Source of the DNA: Phycisphaeraceae bacterium
GTDB taxonomy: Bacteria; Planctomycetota; Phycisphaerae; Phycisphaerales; SM1A02
Assembly (NCBI GenBank): GCA_004213555.1
Contig: SHAP01000005.1
Location: 62,001 to 126,000 of the forward strand
DNA length: 64,000 bases
Direction: 5' to 3'
Shown: positions 36,946 through 44,790 of the stretch, in pieces
Layout of the letters: every line of letters starts with the position of its first letter
Position numbering within the stretch: the stretch's first letter is position 1
The notes under the pieces: model-generated
Told to the model about the DNA's origin: nothing
The model's database searches: none
The model's input: only the letters and a program-made list of their open reading frames with translations
Translations under genes and position numbers: made by a program

Positions 36946-36985
36946 TTGCCGGAAGCCGGAATTCATCGTCTTCGTCATTTTCTGG

Positions 36986-37792
36986 ATGCAATTTTCCAAC
37001 GCCACATCCCATTCGAGCGACCATTTCGACCCCGAGTCGGCGGCGGTTGTTTTGGCTGCCGGAAAGGGCACTCGGATGAACTCTGATTTGCCCAAAGTGA
37101 TGCACCTTGTTGCCGGGCGTCCCATTCTTGATTGGGTGGTTGATGCCGTGGTGGCAGCCGGGGTGGGGAAGGTTGTTGTGGTGGTTGGGTACGGGCAGGA
37201 ATTGGTCCGCGAATCCATGGCCGATCGCGACAACGTCTTCTTCGCCGAACAGTCCGAACAACTCGGAACAGGCCATGCCACGTTGTGTTCCGAATCTGCG
37301 GTTGGGGCTGCAGATGACGTTCTGGTTCTTGCGGGCGATGGCCCTCTTGTCCGACCCTCGGTGCTCGTTCGGCTGCTCGCCACGCACCGTGAAGCCTCCG
37401 CTGTCGCATCAATGGCTACGGCCCGAATTGATGATCCGACGGGATACGGTCGAATTGTCCGCGATTCAAACGGTGATTTTTCCGCCATTGTGGAACAAAA
37501 AAACGCGTCTGAACATCAGCTGCGTATTTCCGAAATCAACCCCAGCTATTACTGCTTCGATCGAAAAGCCTTGTTTGCTGCCCTCCAAGCTCTCCGCCCT
37601 GATGACACTGGTGGGGAGTATTACCTGACTGACGTTCCTGGCATTCTGAGGGCCCAAGGACACCGCGTCCCATTGATGGATGAGGTGCCACAAGAAGATG
37701 TGTTGTCCATCAACACGCTTCAACAACTCGCCAAGGTGGATGAAATTCTTCGCCATCGTTTGACAGAAAGTTCAACAGGAGGCCAATCATGA
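36986..37792 (+). CDS. glmU: UDP-GlcNAc pyrophosphorylase domain of GlmU (no acetyltransferase domain)
   Basis: A 268-residue nucleotidyltransferase matching the N-terminal half of GlmU: VVLAAGKGTRMNSDLPKVMH, EQLGTGHATL, VLAGDGPLVRP, DDPTGYGRIVRD, IVEQKNA, EINPSYYCFD and GEYYLTDV. This domain makes UDP-GlcNAc from GlcNAc-1-phosphate and UTP for peptidoglycan and LPS. The left-handed beta-helix acetyltransferase domain of bifunctional GlmU is missing; the protein ends soon after QLAKVDEIL, where the helix would begin. GlcN-1-P acetylation must be done by another protein. Its stop overlaps prs (ATGA). The open frame begins inside the tRNA, so ATG 36986 is the sensible start. Confidence 0.88.
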   Translation: MQFSNATSHSSDHFDPESAAVVLAAGKGTRMNSDLPKVMHLVAGRPILDWVVDAVVAAGVGKVVVVVGYGQELVRESMADRDNVFFAEQSEQLGTGHATLCSESAVGAADDVLVLAGDGPLVRPSVLVRLLATHREASAVASMATARIDDPTGYGRIVRDSNGDFSAIVEQKNASEHQLRISEINPSYYCFDRKALFAALQALRPDDTGGEYYLTDVPGILRAQGHRVPLMDEVPQEDVLSINTLQQLAKVDEILRHRLTESSTGGQS

Positions 37793-38775
37793 CGGCGGCT
37801 GATCGTGAAACTCTTCGTATTTTTGCCGGCTCAGGCGGCAAACAACTTGCCGAAAGCATGGCTCAACATTTGAACCTTCGCGTTTCCGCCGGTTCGGCCG
37901 AACGCTTTCCAGACGGCGAAGTCATTGTCCGCGTTCAAGAGGATGTTCGTGGACGGGACTGCTTTGTCGTTCAATCCACCTGCGAACCCGTTAACGACCG
38001 CTTGGTGGAGCTTTTGGTTTGGATTGATTGCTTGCGTCGAGCGAGCGCTCGTCGCATCACGGCGGTGATCCCTTACTTCGGCTACGCCCGCCAAGATCGC
38101 AAAGACGAAGGTCGTGTGCCTATCACCGCAAAGTTGGTGGCCAACATGCTGACTGAAGCAGGTGCGGATCGGGTGCTCTGCCTTGATCTGCACGCCGCTC
38201 AAATTCAGGGATTCTTTGACATTCCAGTTGACCACGTGACGGCAGTCCCAATTTTCCGCAGCCGGTTCGAAAAGGCTCGAGAAGAACTTGGCGATCTCAC
38301 ATTGGTGTCTCCCGATGTTGGCAACGTTAAGACCGCCAACCTTTACGCGGATGCTCTGGGAGCAGATTTGGCCATTGTCGACAAGCGTCGCCAAAGTGGC
38401 GAAAAAGTGGTCAGCCGGAACCTGATCGGTGACGTTGAGGGCCGGTCGGTGCTCATGGTAGATGACATGATTTCAACCGCTGGGACCTTGACCGAAGCCG
38501 CACGCCTCTGCCGGGAGCGTGGTGCCACCCGAGTTTGGGCGGCGGCCACCCATGCAGTGTTTGTTGGTCCAGCGATTGAGCGTCTGGCCGATCCTGTTTT
38601 TGAGCGTGTGTTGATCTCGGATTCCATCCCTGATCGCCCGCGGCTCGACCCTATTCGCGACAAACTCGAAATTCTTTCCACGGCACGCCTGCTTGGTGAA
38701 GCCGTCCACCGAATCCACCACGACCTGTCCGTTTCGGCCTTGTTCCGAACCGGCAAGTCCAATTCATCTTCTTGA
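37789..38775 (+). CDS. prs: ribose-phosphate pyrophosphokinase (PRPP synthase)
   Basis: A 328-residue PRPP synthase that makes phosphoribosyl pyrophosphate for nucleotide, histidine and tryptophan pathways. Markers are FPDGE, PYFGYARQDRK (ATP loop), DLHAAQIQGFFDIPVDH, VSPDVG, and the PRPP loop VDDMISTAGTL. AGGAGG (37777-37782) lies 6 nt before ATG 37789, and the start overlaps the glmU stop. glmU-prs-rplY-pth is a gene order common in bacteria, linking precursor supply to translation genes. Confidence 0.97.
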   Translation: MTAADRETLRIFAGSGGKQLAESMAQHLNLRVSAGSAERFPDGEVIVRVQEDVRGRDCFVVQSTCEPVNDRLVELLVWIDCLRRASARRITAVIPYFGYARQDRKDEGRVPITAKLVANMLTEAGADRVLCLDLHAAQIQGFFDIPVDHVTAVPIFRSRFEKAREELGDLTLVSPDVGNVKTANLYADALGADLAIVDKRRQSGEKVVSRNLIGDVEGRSVLMVDDMISTAGTLTEAARLCRERGATRVWAAATHAVFVGPAIERLADPVFERVLISDSIPDRPRLDPIRDKLEILSTARLLGEAVHRIHHDLSVSALFRTGKSNSSS

Positions 38776-38791
38776 CAGAGGACCACCAACC

Positions 38792-39358
38792 ATGAGTGAC
38801 ACAACGCTCCAACATCTCCCCAACGTCCAGCCCATTGACGCCACTGTTCGTGATCGCGTCGGCTCCACCTATTCCAAGCGTCTTCGTGAGGCCGGTCGTC
38901 TTCCCGCCGTGATCTACGGCCGTGATGGGGATTGCATCTCCATTCACATGGACGAGAACGAGGCCATGAAGCATCTCAACCGCGGGTTCAGAGTCTTTCG
39001 CCTTTCATTCGAAAACGGCGAACCCCAGGATGTGAAAGTCCAAGAGTTCCAGTTTGGGCACATGGGGGACAACCTGCTTCATATTGACTTTGTCAGGGTT
39101 GATCTGAATGAGAAAGTCAACCGTGAAGTTCCCGTTCGCGTGGTTGGCCATATCCCCGGTGCGAAGACCGTCGATCAGCCCATGGCATGCATTGAAATTG
39201 CTGCTTCCCTCGGGGTGATGCCTCAATCGCTGGAAGTTCGTGGGGACTCCGCTGTCGACGGTATCATTTTGGCTTCATCGGTTTCTTTGCCTGATGGGGT
39301 TGATCTTGTCACCGATGGGACTGCCGTCGTCGCCCAAAATTCGGAGCACGCCGGGTGA
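38792..39358 (+). CDS. rplY: 50S ribosomal protein L25 / general stress protein Ctc
   Basis: A 188-residue long-form L25 (Ctc type), which binds 5S rRNA. The N-terminal L25 domain has SKRLREAGRLPAVIYGRDG and FQFGHMGDNLLHIDFVRVDLNEKV; the C-terminal TL5-like beta domain has EVPVRVVGHIPGAK. ATG 38792 follows prs by 16 nt with a GAGGA site. Its stop overlaps pth (GTGA). Confidence 0.94.
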   Translation: MSDTTLQHLPNVQPIDATVRDRVGSTYSKRLREAGRLPAVIYGRDGDCISIHMDENEAMKHLNRGFRVFRLSFENGEPQDVKVQEFQFGHMGDNLLHIDFVRVDLNEKVNREVPVRVVGHIPGAKTVDQPMACIEIAASLGVMPQSLEVRGDSAVDGIILASSVSLPDGVDLVTDGTAVVAQNSEHAG

Positions 39359-39951
39359 AACTCGTTGTTGGCTTAGGCAATCCAGGTCCCGAATACGATC
39401 GGACCCGGCACAACGTCGGGTTTGACGTCTTGGATCGCCTCGCGCGGAGGTTCTTTGCTTCGGACACGCCACGTGTCCGATTTAAGGGTCTCTTGCTTGA
39501 GGGTCAGATCGGCTCCGAGCCGGTTTGGTTGTTGAAGCCAACGACCTTTATGAACCGTTCCGGCGAGGCTTTGGCCGAAGCAGCCCGCTTTCGAAAGATT
39601 GATGTCCGACAAGACCTCTTGGTTGTTGTCGATGATTTGGCCCTTCCATGTGGTTCGCTTCGCTTCCGTGATTTTGGCGGAACCGGAGGCCACAATGGTT
39701 TGGCGGATATCGTTCGAGTCCTGGGGGGGCAGCAGTGGCCGCGCCTTCGCATTGGCATCGATCGACCGGGTCGTATTCCTCAATCCAACTACGTCTTGGG
39801 GAAGTTCACCCCTGAGCAGCAAACTCTTATTGATCCGGCACTGGATCGCGCGGCCGAGGCCGTCGAATACTGGGTGCACGAAGGCACCGAGGCCGCAGCC
39901 CAGAAGTACCACACGCCCGAAAATCGGGATGCCAACACAAACGCAAATTGA
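39355..39951 (+). CDS. pth: peptidyl-tRNA hydrolase
   Basis: A 198-residue Pth, which releases peptides from peptidyl-tRNA dropped by ribosomes. KLVVGLGNPGPEYDRTRHNVGFDVLD contains the asparagine and catalytic histidine (H20), and LLKPTTFMNRSGEAL, VVDDLALPCGSLRFRDFGGTGGHNGL and LRIGIDRP complete the signature. GTG 39355 overlaps the rplY stop. The C-terminal 25 residues are polar and extra. It is followed by rpsF after 37 nt. Confidence 0.97.
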   Translation: MKLVVGLGNPGPEYDRTRHNVGFDVLDRLARRFFASDTPRVRFKGLLLEGQIGSEPVWLLKPTTFMNRSGEALAEAARFRKIDVRQDLLVVVDDLALPCGSLRFRDFGGTGGHNGLADIVRVLGGQQWPRLRIGIDRPGRIPQSNYVLGKFTPEQQTLIDPALDRAAEAVEYWVHEGTEAAAQKYHTPENRDANTNAN

Positions 39952-39988
39952 ACCAATCGCCTCTTCTCGATGAGGCAGGAGAATATCC

Positions 39989-40540
39989 ATGACTGAAACC
40001 GCAACCATGAACACCTACGAGGGCATGTTCCTCTTCCCGCAAGTTGCCTCCAGCGACCTCAAAGCCGCACAGGAGCACGTTGAGTACCTTATTGGTCGTG
40101 GAGAGGGTGAAATTATTTCCCTTGCCAAGTGGGACGAGCGACGTCTCGCGTACGAAATTAAGGGCAATCGTCGTGGCCTGTACTTTCTGACGTACTTCAG
40201 ATCCACTGGCGAGGGTGCGATTGAAATTGAGCGCCAAGTCAATCTTTCAGAGCATCTCCTTCGCGCCATGATCCTGAAAGCAGACCTTGTTCCCGAAGAC
40301 GTGATCGCCGCCGCCGATGCTCGGGAGCAATTGGCTCAAGAGATCGTCGAACGAGCTGCGGCCGAAGAAACCGAAGCCGTGGCATCCACCATTTCCAGTC
40401 GGGAAGATTTTGATGCCCAGCAGGCCGAGCTTGCCAAGGCCCAAAGGGCCCAGCAAGACGAGCTGGATGCCAAAGCCGCAGCGGAAGAAAAGGCGGAAGA
40501 GGCAGCCGAAGCAGCCGAGCGTGGTTCAACCGACGACTGA
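39989..40540 (+). CDS. rpsF: 30S ribosomal protein S6 with charged C-terminal extension
   Basis: A 183-residue S6. The N-terminal 100 residues are a normal S6 domain (NTYEGMFLF, WDERRLAYEIKGNRRGLYFLTYF, LSEHLLRAMILK). The following 80 residues are rich in A, E and K and probably helical or disordered; they are much longer than in most bacteria. S6 binds 16S rRNA with S18. A weak GCCTC/GAGGC hairpin lies in the 37-nt leader before the GGAG site. It is followed by ssb, but rpsR is missing from the usual position. Confidence 0.94.
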   Translation: MTETATMNTYEGMFLFPQVASSDLKAAQEHVEYLIGRGEGEIISLAKWDERRLAYEIKGNRRGLYFLTYFRSTGEGAIEIERQVNLSEHLLRAMILKADLVPEDVIAAADAREQLAQEIVERAAAEETEAVASTISSREDFDAQQAELAKAQRAQQDELDAKAAAEEKAEEAAEAAERGSTDD

Positions 40541-40576
40541 TCCTGCAAATTCACGCTTGGCCCTGTTATGACACCA

Positions 40577-40599
40577 GTTGTCAGTTTCCGACTGACAAC
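40577..40599 (+). promoter_or_regulatory. hairpin between rpsF and ssb
   Basis: GTTGTCAGT (40577-40585) pairs perfectly with ACTGACAAC (40591-40599) across a TTCCG loop. The T-run after it is poor, so it is more likely an mRNA processing or attenuation element than a full terminator. Confidence 0.45.
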
Positions 40600-40674
40600 T
40601 TGTCAACGTTTTCCTGATTTCTTCTCTTGAATCCGTCCTGCGAGATAGGTTTCCATTTTCAAGGAGATCTCTTT

Positions 40675-41118
40675 ATGGGCAATTTCAACAAGGTCATTCT
40701 GCTCGGCAATCTCACCCGTGATATTGAGCTGCGGCATACCCAAAGCAACCAAGCCGTTGCCAATTTTTCAATTGCGGTCAATCGGCAGTGGAAGGACCAA
40801 TCCGGCCAGACCCATGAGGAGGCCACTTTTGTGGATTGCGAGTCGTGGGGGCGTCAGGCGGAAGTGATGCACCAATATCTCGGAAAAGGCCGCGAAGTCA
40901 TGCTGGAAGGCCGACTTCGAATGGACCGCTGGCAAGACAAACAGTCCGGAGCCAATCGATCAAAATTGGTGGTTGTTGTGGAATCATTTCAGTTCATCGG
41001 TGGGCGTGCAGAGGCAGGTGGGAACGCCGCCATTGAGACCTCCCGAAGTCAACCCTCGTCTGGACCGGCCTCTTCCTCCCCTTCCAGTGCTCCTGGGGAT
41101 GGCGATATTCCGTTCTAA
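40675..41118 (+). CDS. ssb: single-stranded DNA-binding protein
   Basis: A 147-residue SSB with an OB-fold N-terminus (NKVILLGNLTRDIELRHTQSNQAVANFSIAVNRQW, THEEATFVDCESWGRQAEV, GREVMLEGRLRMDRW), a serine- and proline-rich linker, and the acidic GDGDIPF tip that recruits partner repair proteins. AAGGAGAT (40661-40668) sits 6 nt before ATG 40675, which decides this start over the in-frame codon at 40627. It sits between rpsF and rplI, the usual bacterial location. Confidence 0.97.
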   Translation: MGNFNKVILLGNLTRDIELRHTQSNQAVANFSIAVNRQWKDQSGQTHEEATFVDCESWGRQAEVMHQYLGKGREVMLEGRLRMDRWQDKQSGANRSKLVVVVESFQFIGGRAEAGGNAAIETSRSQPSSGPASSSPSSAPGDGDIPF

Positions 41119-41181
41119 CGATTCAAAAAGGGGAATGGCCGCGTTGTCTGGCCCGAACTTCCATTGAGCCTGTGATTGCCC

Positions 41182-41259
41182 TACAATCTTGCTCTTGCCC
41201 TCTGGCAAACCGTTGGGGTCGAGATCGTCTCGGCTCCTCACCTTGATCCTTCGATCAAG
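41182..41259 (+). promoter_or_regulatory. putative -10 element and two-hairpin leader of rplI
   Basis: TACAAT (41182-41187) is a good -10 hexamer, with a poor -35. The leader then holds CGAGA/TCTCG (41220-41232, TCG loop) and a perfect 7-bp CTTGATC/GATCAAG hairpin with a CTTC loop (41242-41259). The second hairpin ends 22 nt before the rplI start. Autoregulation by L9 or S18 is possible but untested. Confidence 0.35.
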
Positions 41260-41281
41260 AGGACAGCGAAAGGAGCCCCTT

Positions 41282-41851
41282 GTGGCCAAAAATATTGAAC
41301 TGTTGTTGGTGGAATCTGTCGAAAACCTTGGCCTTGTTGGCGAGGTTGTCCGTGTTCGTGCTGGTTACGCCCGAAATTACCTTCTTCCCTTGGGGATGGC
41401 AGAGTTCCCAACCGAGGAGCGCATCGTAGAGCTCCAATCTGCTCGTGTGGAAGCAGCGGCCATGGCTGATGCACTCCGTGAGGAGCAAGTGTCGATTCTT
41501 GGCAAACTTGGTGGCATTGTTTTGACTTTGCGTCGTCCGACAAACGACAAGGGGATTTTGTACGGCTCGGTTTCCCAGCGTGACATCTCCGATGCCCTCG
41601 TTCAAGGCGGGTTTAATGTTGGAATCAGTGCCGTTCGTCTCTCCGTGGCCATCCGAAGAACCGGCAACTATGAAGTTCCAATTCAGTTCGGCAAAGAACT
41701 CCGCGAGGTCATTACGGTTGTTGTGGAGTCCGAATCTGTCATCGAAGAAATGGCTGATGACGCGGTCGAGGAATCCGTCGATCCGGCAGTTGATTCTGAA
41801 ATGGACGCACCAGCTGTTGACGCGGCTGAAGTTGCGTCTGATGAATCATAA
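41282..41851 (+). CDS. rplI: 50S ribosomal protein L9 with acidic extension
   Basis: A 189-residue L9, which binds domain V of 23S rRNA. ELLLVESVENLGLVGEVVRVRAGYARNYLLPLGMA is the family signature, and GILYGSVSQRDISDAL marks the C-domain. The last 35 residues are strongly acidic (D, E, A, V), an extension not found in the usual 148-residue protein. AAAGGAG (41269-41275) places GTG 41282 as the start. rpsR, normally just upstream, is absent from the 163-nt gap after ssb. Confidence 0.95.
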   Translation: MAKNIELLLVESVENLGLVGEVVRVRAGYARNYLLPLGMAEFPTEERIVELQSARVEAAAMADALREEQVSILGKLGGIVLTLRRPTNDKGILYGSVSQRDISDALVQGGFNVGISAVRLSVAIRRTGNYEVPIQFGKELREVITVVVESESVIEEMADDAVEESVDPAVDSEMDAPAVDAAEVASDES

Positions 41852-41881
41852 TCTGAATCATTTCTCATCTTTGTGATCTTC

Positions 41882-41907
41882 AGCCCGGCCACATGGTCGG
41901 GCTTTTT
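41882..41907 (+). terminator. Rho-independent terminator after rplI
   Basis: AGCCCGGCC (41882-41890) pairs with GGTCGGGCT (41895-41903), with one G-T pair and an ACAT loop, followed by a short T-run. It closes the glmU-to-rplI unit and abuts the end of the convergent gene at 41906. Confidence 0.8.
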
Positions 41908-42733
41908 ACAAATTGTCTAGGGCGTGCGGTTGAAGAATGTCCGCGACCTCATCGTGCAGTGGTCCACCGTGACTGACAATGCATTGGCGGGGAGCGGCGC
42001 AATCTCGCCCGTGCCAGTCGGTTAATTTGATGCCCGATGCTTGAGCCAATGGCCACACCCACTCAATGTCCCAAGGGTGCAGGAGCGGTTCCACAACCAC
42101 ATCAACACGACCTGCCAGAAGCAGCCAAAGCCCGTAACAATCGCCCCAACCTTTTGTGCGTCCAGCTTTATGGGCCAAATTCACATAGGCCTCTTCGGCC
42201 CCGGCCATGCGAAAGTAATCCCAACCAGTGGTGGCCAGAGTGGCATCCTGGAGACGGCACTGTGATGGGTGGGCGAGAATTTCCTGTTCATGCCCTTGAA
42301 TCAAGAGATGGGCATTTTGAATTGTCCCTTTCGCACCCAGGTCGAGAGCCGGCAGTTCGCAAGCCCCAGCGACAGAATTGTCGTCGTATCTCAATGCCAC
42401 AAGTGTGCCCCAAAGGGGGACTTGGTGGCCAAAAGAGGCGGTGCCGTCGATAGGGTCCAGCACCCAGGTCCAATTGGAAATACCGTGCATGGCCGGTCCT
42501 TCTTCCCCGACGACTGAATCTTGGGCAAAGTGTTCACCCAGCCATTTCCGCATCGCGACCTCAGCTTGTCGATCGACTTCGGTGACCAATGTGCCATCCG
42601 GCTTTGTGGTTGCAGCGGTTTGGCCCGAGAGGAACGAAGGCAGCGTATGGGTTCGGGCAACACGAAGAAGATCCGACATGGCCTCAAAGCGGCCGTCCCA
42701 AGGGACGTCTTGCGGGTGTATTGGCTCAGTCAA
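41906..42733 (-). CDS. inositol monophosphatase family protein, HisN (histidinol-phosphatase)-like
   Basis: A 275-residue Mg2+-dependent phosphatase. Metal-binding motifs are VVGEEGP, WVLDPIDGTASF and the late HPWDIEW. The WGDCYGLWLLLAGRVDVVVEP segment is characteristic of the HisN branch, which dephosphorylates histidinol phosphate, rather than of inositol-specific enzymes. TTG 42733 is chosen because AGAGG lies 5 nt upstream; ATG 42679 is the alternative. It follows the glycosyltransferase by 25 nt on the same strand. No other his genes are present, so the substrate is a family-based guess. Confidence 0.8.
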   Translation of the reverse strand: MTEPIHPQDVPWDGRFEAMSDLLRVARTHTLPSFLSGQTAATTKPDGTLVTEVDRQAEVAMRKWLGEHFAQDSVVGEEGPAMHGISNWTWVLDPIDGTASFGHQVPLWGTLVALRYDDNSVAGACELPALDLGAKGTIQNAHLLIQGHEQEILAHPSQCRLQDATLATTGWDYFRMAGAEEAYVNLAHKAGRTKGWGDCYGLWLLLAGRVDVVVEPLLHPWDIEWVWPLAQASGIKLTDWHGRDCAAPRQCIVSHGGPLHDEVADILQPHALDNL

Positions 42734-42758
42734 CTTAACCTCTTTCCGGAACCAAACT

Positions 42759-44330
42759 TCATGATGCAATCCTTTCGTATTCTTGGATGCACTTTTGGGC
42801 CGCACCTTCCCAAGTGATTCGCCTTACTTCAAATCGACCGTGCTCCTTCAGGTGTTGAGACAGGGGGGGATATTTGAGGACCGCGACGATTTTGCTGGCC
42901 ATATCTTCAATGTCCCAAAAGTCCACTTTCAAGGCATGGGTCAGGACTTCGCTCACACCAGAAGTTTTGCTGATGAGAACAGGGACGCCGTGGCTCATGG
43001 CTTCAAGGGGGGCAATTCCAAAGGGTTCTGATCGGCTTGGCATCACGTAGAGATCGGCAAGTGAAAAGACACGCGAAATGTCTCGGCCCCGGAGAAACCC
43101 TGTGAACAGCACCCGGTCGCCAATGTCGAGTTCGGCGGCCATTCGAATCATCCGTTCAGCCTGATCGCCGCTTCCCGCAACAACGAATTTAACATTGCTT
43201 GTGTGCTCGAGGACTTTCTTTGCCGCCGCCATGAAAAATTCAGGGCCCTTTTGATAGGTAATGCGACCGAAGTACAGAACAATACGGTCATCTCGTCTGA
43301 TTTCAGAAGGTGAGGGACTGTCTTCGGAGAGTTCCACGCCGTTGTAAACCACTCGACATCGTTCGGCCGCCGCGCCATATCGGGAAACCACGAGATTTCT
43401 GGTGAGAACACTTACGCAAATCACCCGGTCTGCTTCTCGAATGCCTCGGGACTCAATGGCGAGCACCTCTGGGTTGCCATGATCGCCCGAACGGTCAAAT
43501 TCAGTGCTGTGGACATGAACAACCAGAGGTTTCCCGGTAATCGCGCGGAGAGCCAGTCCGGCTTCGTAAGTCATCCAGTCGTGGGCATGAATGACGTCAA
43601 AATCTCGATTCGCCAGTGACCGAACACAGAACTGAGTAAACCGCCTGACGTGTTCGACAAGATCATCTCCATAATCGACGTCTGCGTGGGCGGGATCGGC
43701 TTCGGATGCTGTGGATCCAGTTCTCGGAGGGGAATCGTTGTTGCTCGAAATTGAAGCACTTGATTCAGACTGTGCTTGCTGAACCATTTTTTTGAGCAAG
43801 GCTTGTTGTTCTTCAGGGACCACTCCGCCGCGTTTCACGAATGCATCGATTGACTGTGAGGCTCGCAGGGGATTTCCGTTGGCAGCTTGGAGGAAGGTGG
43901 CCACCGGTTCTGGTGTGGCATCAAGTGGATACGGAAGATGGGTGAATTGATTCAGCCCAATGGTTTCCTGTTGGTTGTCCGGTTGCGGCTGCAAGGATGT
44001 GACGTCCGGGGCTGCATTGAACGACGGTGGGAATTCTGAACGAGGCGATTCAGATTGAGTCTTCAGCGTTGTGGGCGAGAGGGTTTTGCCCGTCATTGTT
44101 CGGGGGGAATCATTCACCCTTGGCTCAAATCCATGGTTTACGTTGAGTTCTTCGCATCCTGGAGAAAGCACACGGACCCCACCGATTTGAGCGCTCGCGA
44201 CCGGCCGGGGCAAGACGAAGTCAATCTTGACGCCTTTCCCGACGAGTGCGCGGGTAAGACCCGCGCATGCAGTGCCAAGCCCACCCGTGATCAACGGGGG
44301 AAATTCCCAGCCCAGCATCAACACTTGCAT
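42759..44330 (-). CDS. GT4/GT5-type glycosyltransferase (glycogen-synthase-like) with long disordered insert
   Basis: A 523-residue GT-B fold enzyme. The N-terminus MQVLMLGWEFPPLITGGLGTACAGL and later DVIHAHDWMTYEAGLAL, LVVHVHSTEFDR, VVYNGVELS, VLYFGRITYQKGPEFF and PSRSEPFGIAPLEAMSHG match glycogen/starch-synthase-like glycosyltransferases. Residues about 73-215 form a polar, S-, P-, Q- and N-rich insert with no similarity to the fold, placed between the first strands and the DVIHAHDW motif. It may be a linker or regulatory region. Its ATG overlaps the stop of the small acidic protein upstream (TGATG, 44328-44332). Confidence 0.87.
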   Translation of the reverse strand: MQVLMLGWEFPPLITGGLGTACAGLTRALVGKGVKIDFVLPRPVASAQIGGVRVLSPGCEELNVNHGFEPRVNDSPRTMTGKTLSPTTLKTQSESPRSEFPPSFNAAPDVTSLQPQPDNQQETIGLNQFTHLPYPLDATPEPVATFLQAANGNPLRASQSIDAFVKRGGVVPEEQQALLKKMVQQAQSESSASISSNNDSPPRTGSTASEADPAHADVDYGDDLVEHVRRFTQFCVRSLANRDFDVIHAHDWMTYEAGLALRAITGKPLVVHVHSTEFDRSGDHGNPEVLAIESRGIREADRVICVSVLTRNLVVSRYGAAAERCRVVYNGVELSEDSPSPSEIRRDDRIVLYFGRITYQKGPEFFMAAAKKVLEHTSNVKFVVAGSGDQAERMIRMAAELDIGDRVLFTGFLRGRDISRVFSLADLYVMPSRSEPFGIAPLEAMSHGVPVLISKTSGVSEVLTHALKVDFWDIEDMASKIVAVLKYPPLSQHLKEHGRFEVRRITWEGAAQKCIQEYERIAS

Positions 44331-44746
44331 CAGTCTTCCTCGTCTTCCCCACCCATGTCGCCAAGTTCAGTGAACATGGCCACCATGGCTTGGAGCGCGA
44401 GCGTTATTTCGTTGGGCGTTTTGGAAGGCCATTCGCACGAAAAGACGTATTGTCGAAGGTCGTCCCGAAAATGTCGAAGGGGGGGCACTTCACCGTCCCA
44501 ATTGAGTTCCACGAGTTCCTCTTCGAACAGTTCCTCCAGTTCGTCCCCTGTGTGCTCGAGATCTCCCTCGATGGACTCAGAAAGCCAGCGGTCTTTGGTC
44601 ATCAGGGCCAGCAGGCATCCATTCTCGGTTGCCTTGAGCTCATACCAAGCGTCCACATCGTGGGGTGCTTTCACCTGAATCAAGTCTTCCGTCAATTGGG
44701 CCAGAGACCTTAGGGATTCAGGGAGTTGGTCGTAGATTTCGTTCAT
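44330..44746 (-). CDS. small acidic hypothetical protein
   Basis: A 138-residue protein not recognised. It is strongly acidic (for example GDLEHTGDELEELFEEELVELNWDGE) and ends in a run of G, D and E. There is no signal or membrane segment. ATG 44746 is likely; an ATG at 44773 adds nine residues. Its stop overlaps the glycosyltransferase start, so the two should be co-translated, and it could be a partner of that enzyme. Divergent prmC starts 44 nt away. Confidence 0.6.
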   Translation of the reverse strand: MNEIYDQLPESLRSLAQLTEDLIQVKAPHDVDAWYELKATENGCLLALMTKDRWLSESIEGDLEHTGDELEELFEEELVELNWDGEVPPLRHFRDDLRQYVFSCEWPSKTPNEITLALQAMVAMFTELGDMGGEDEED

Positions 44747-44790
44747 CGTGTGCTCATCCTCAGGAATCCCCATGGTAGCCTCGAGCCCTC

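Noticed and set aside
36860-36959. Inverted repeats around tRNA-Gln as a mobile-element attachment site
   Set aside because: No integrase, direct repeat of the tRNA 3' end or foreign gene cargo is present; the repeats pair continuously with the acceptor stem, which fits an RNA helix.
36917-36985. Start of the glmU-like frame inside tRNA-Gln
   Set aside because: The open frame reads into the tRNA by chance; the residues before ATG 36986 have no similarity to GlmU.
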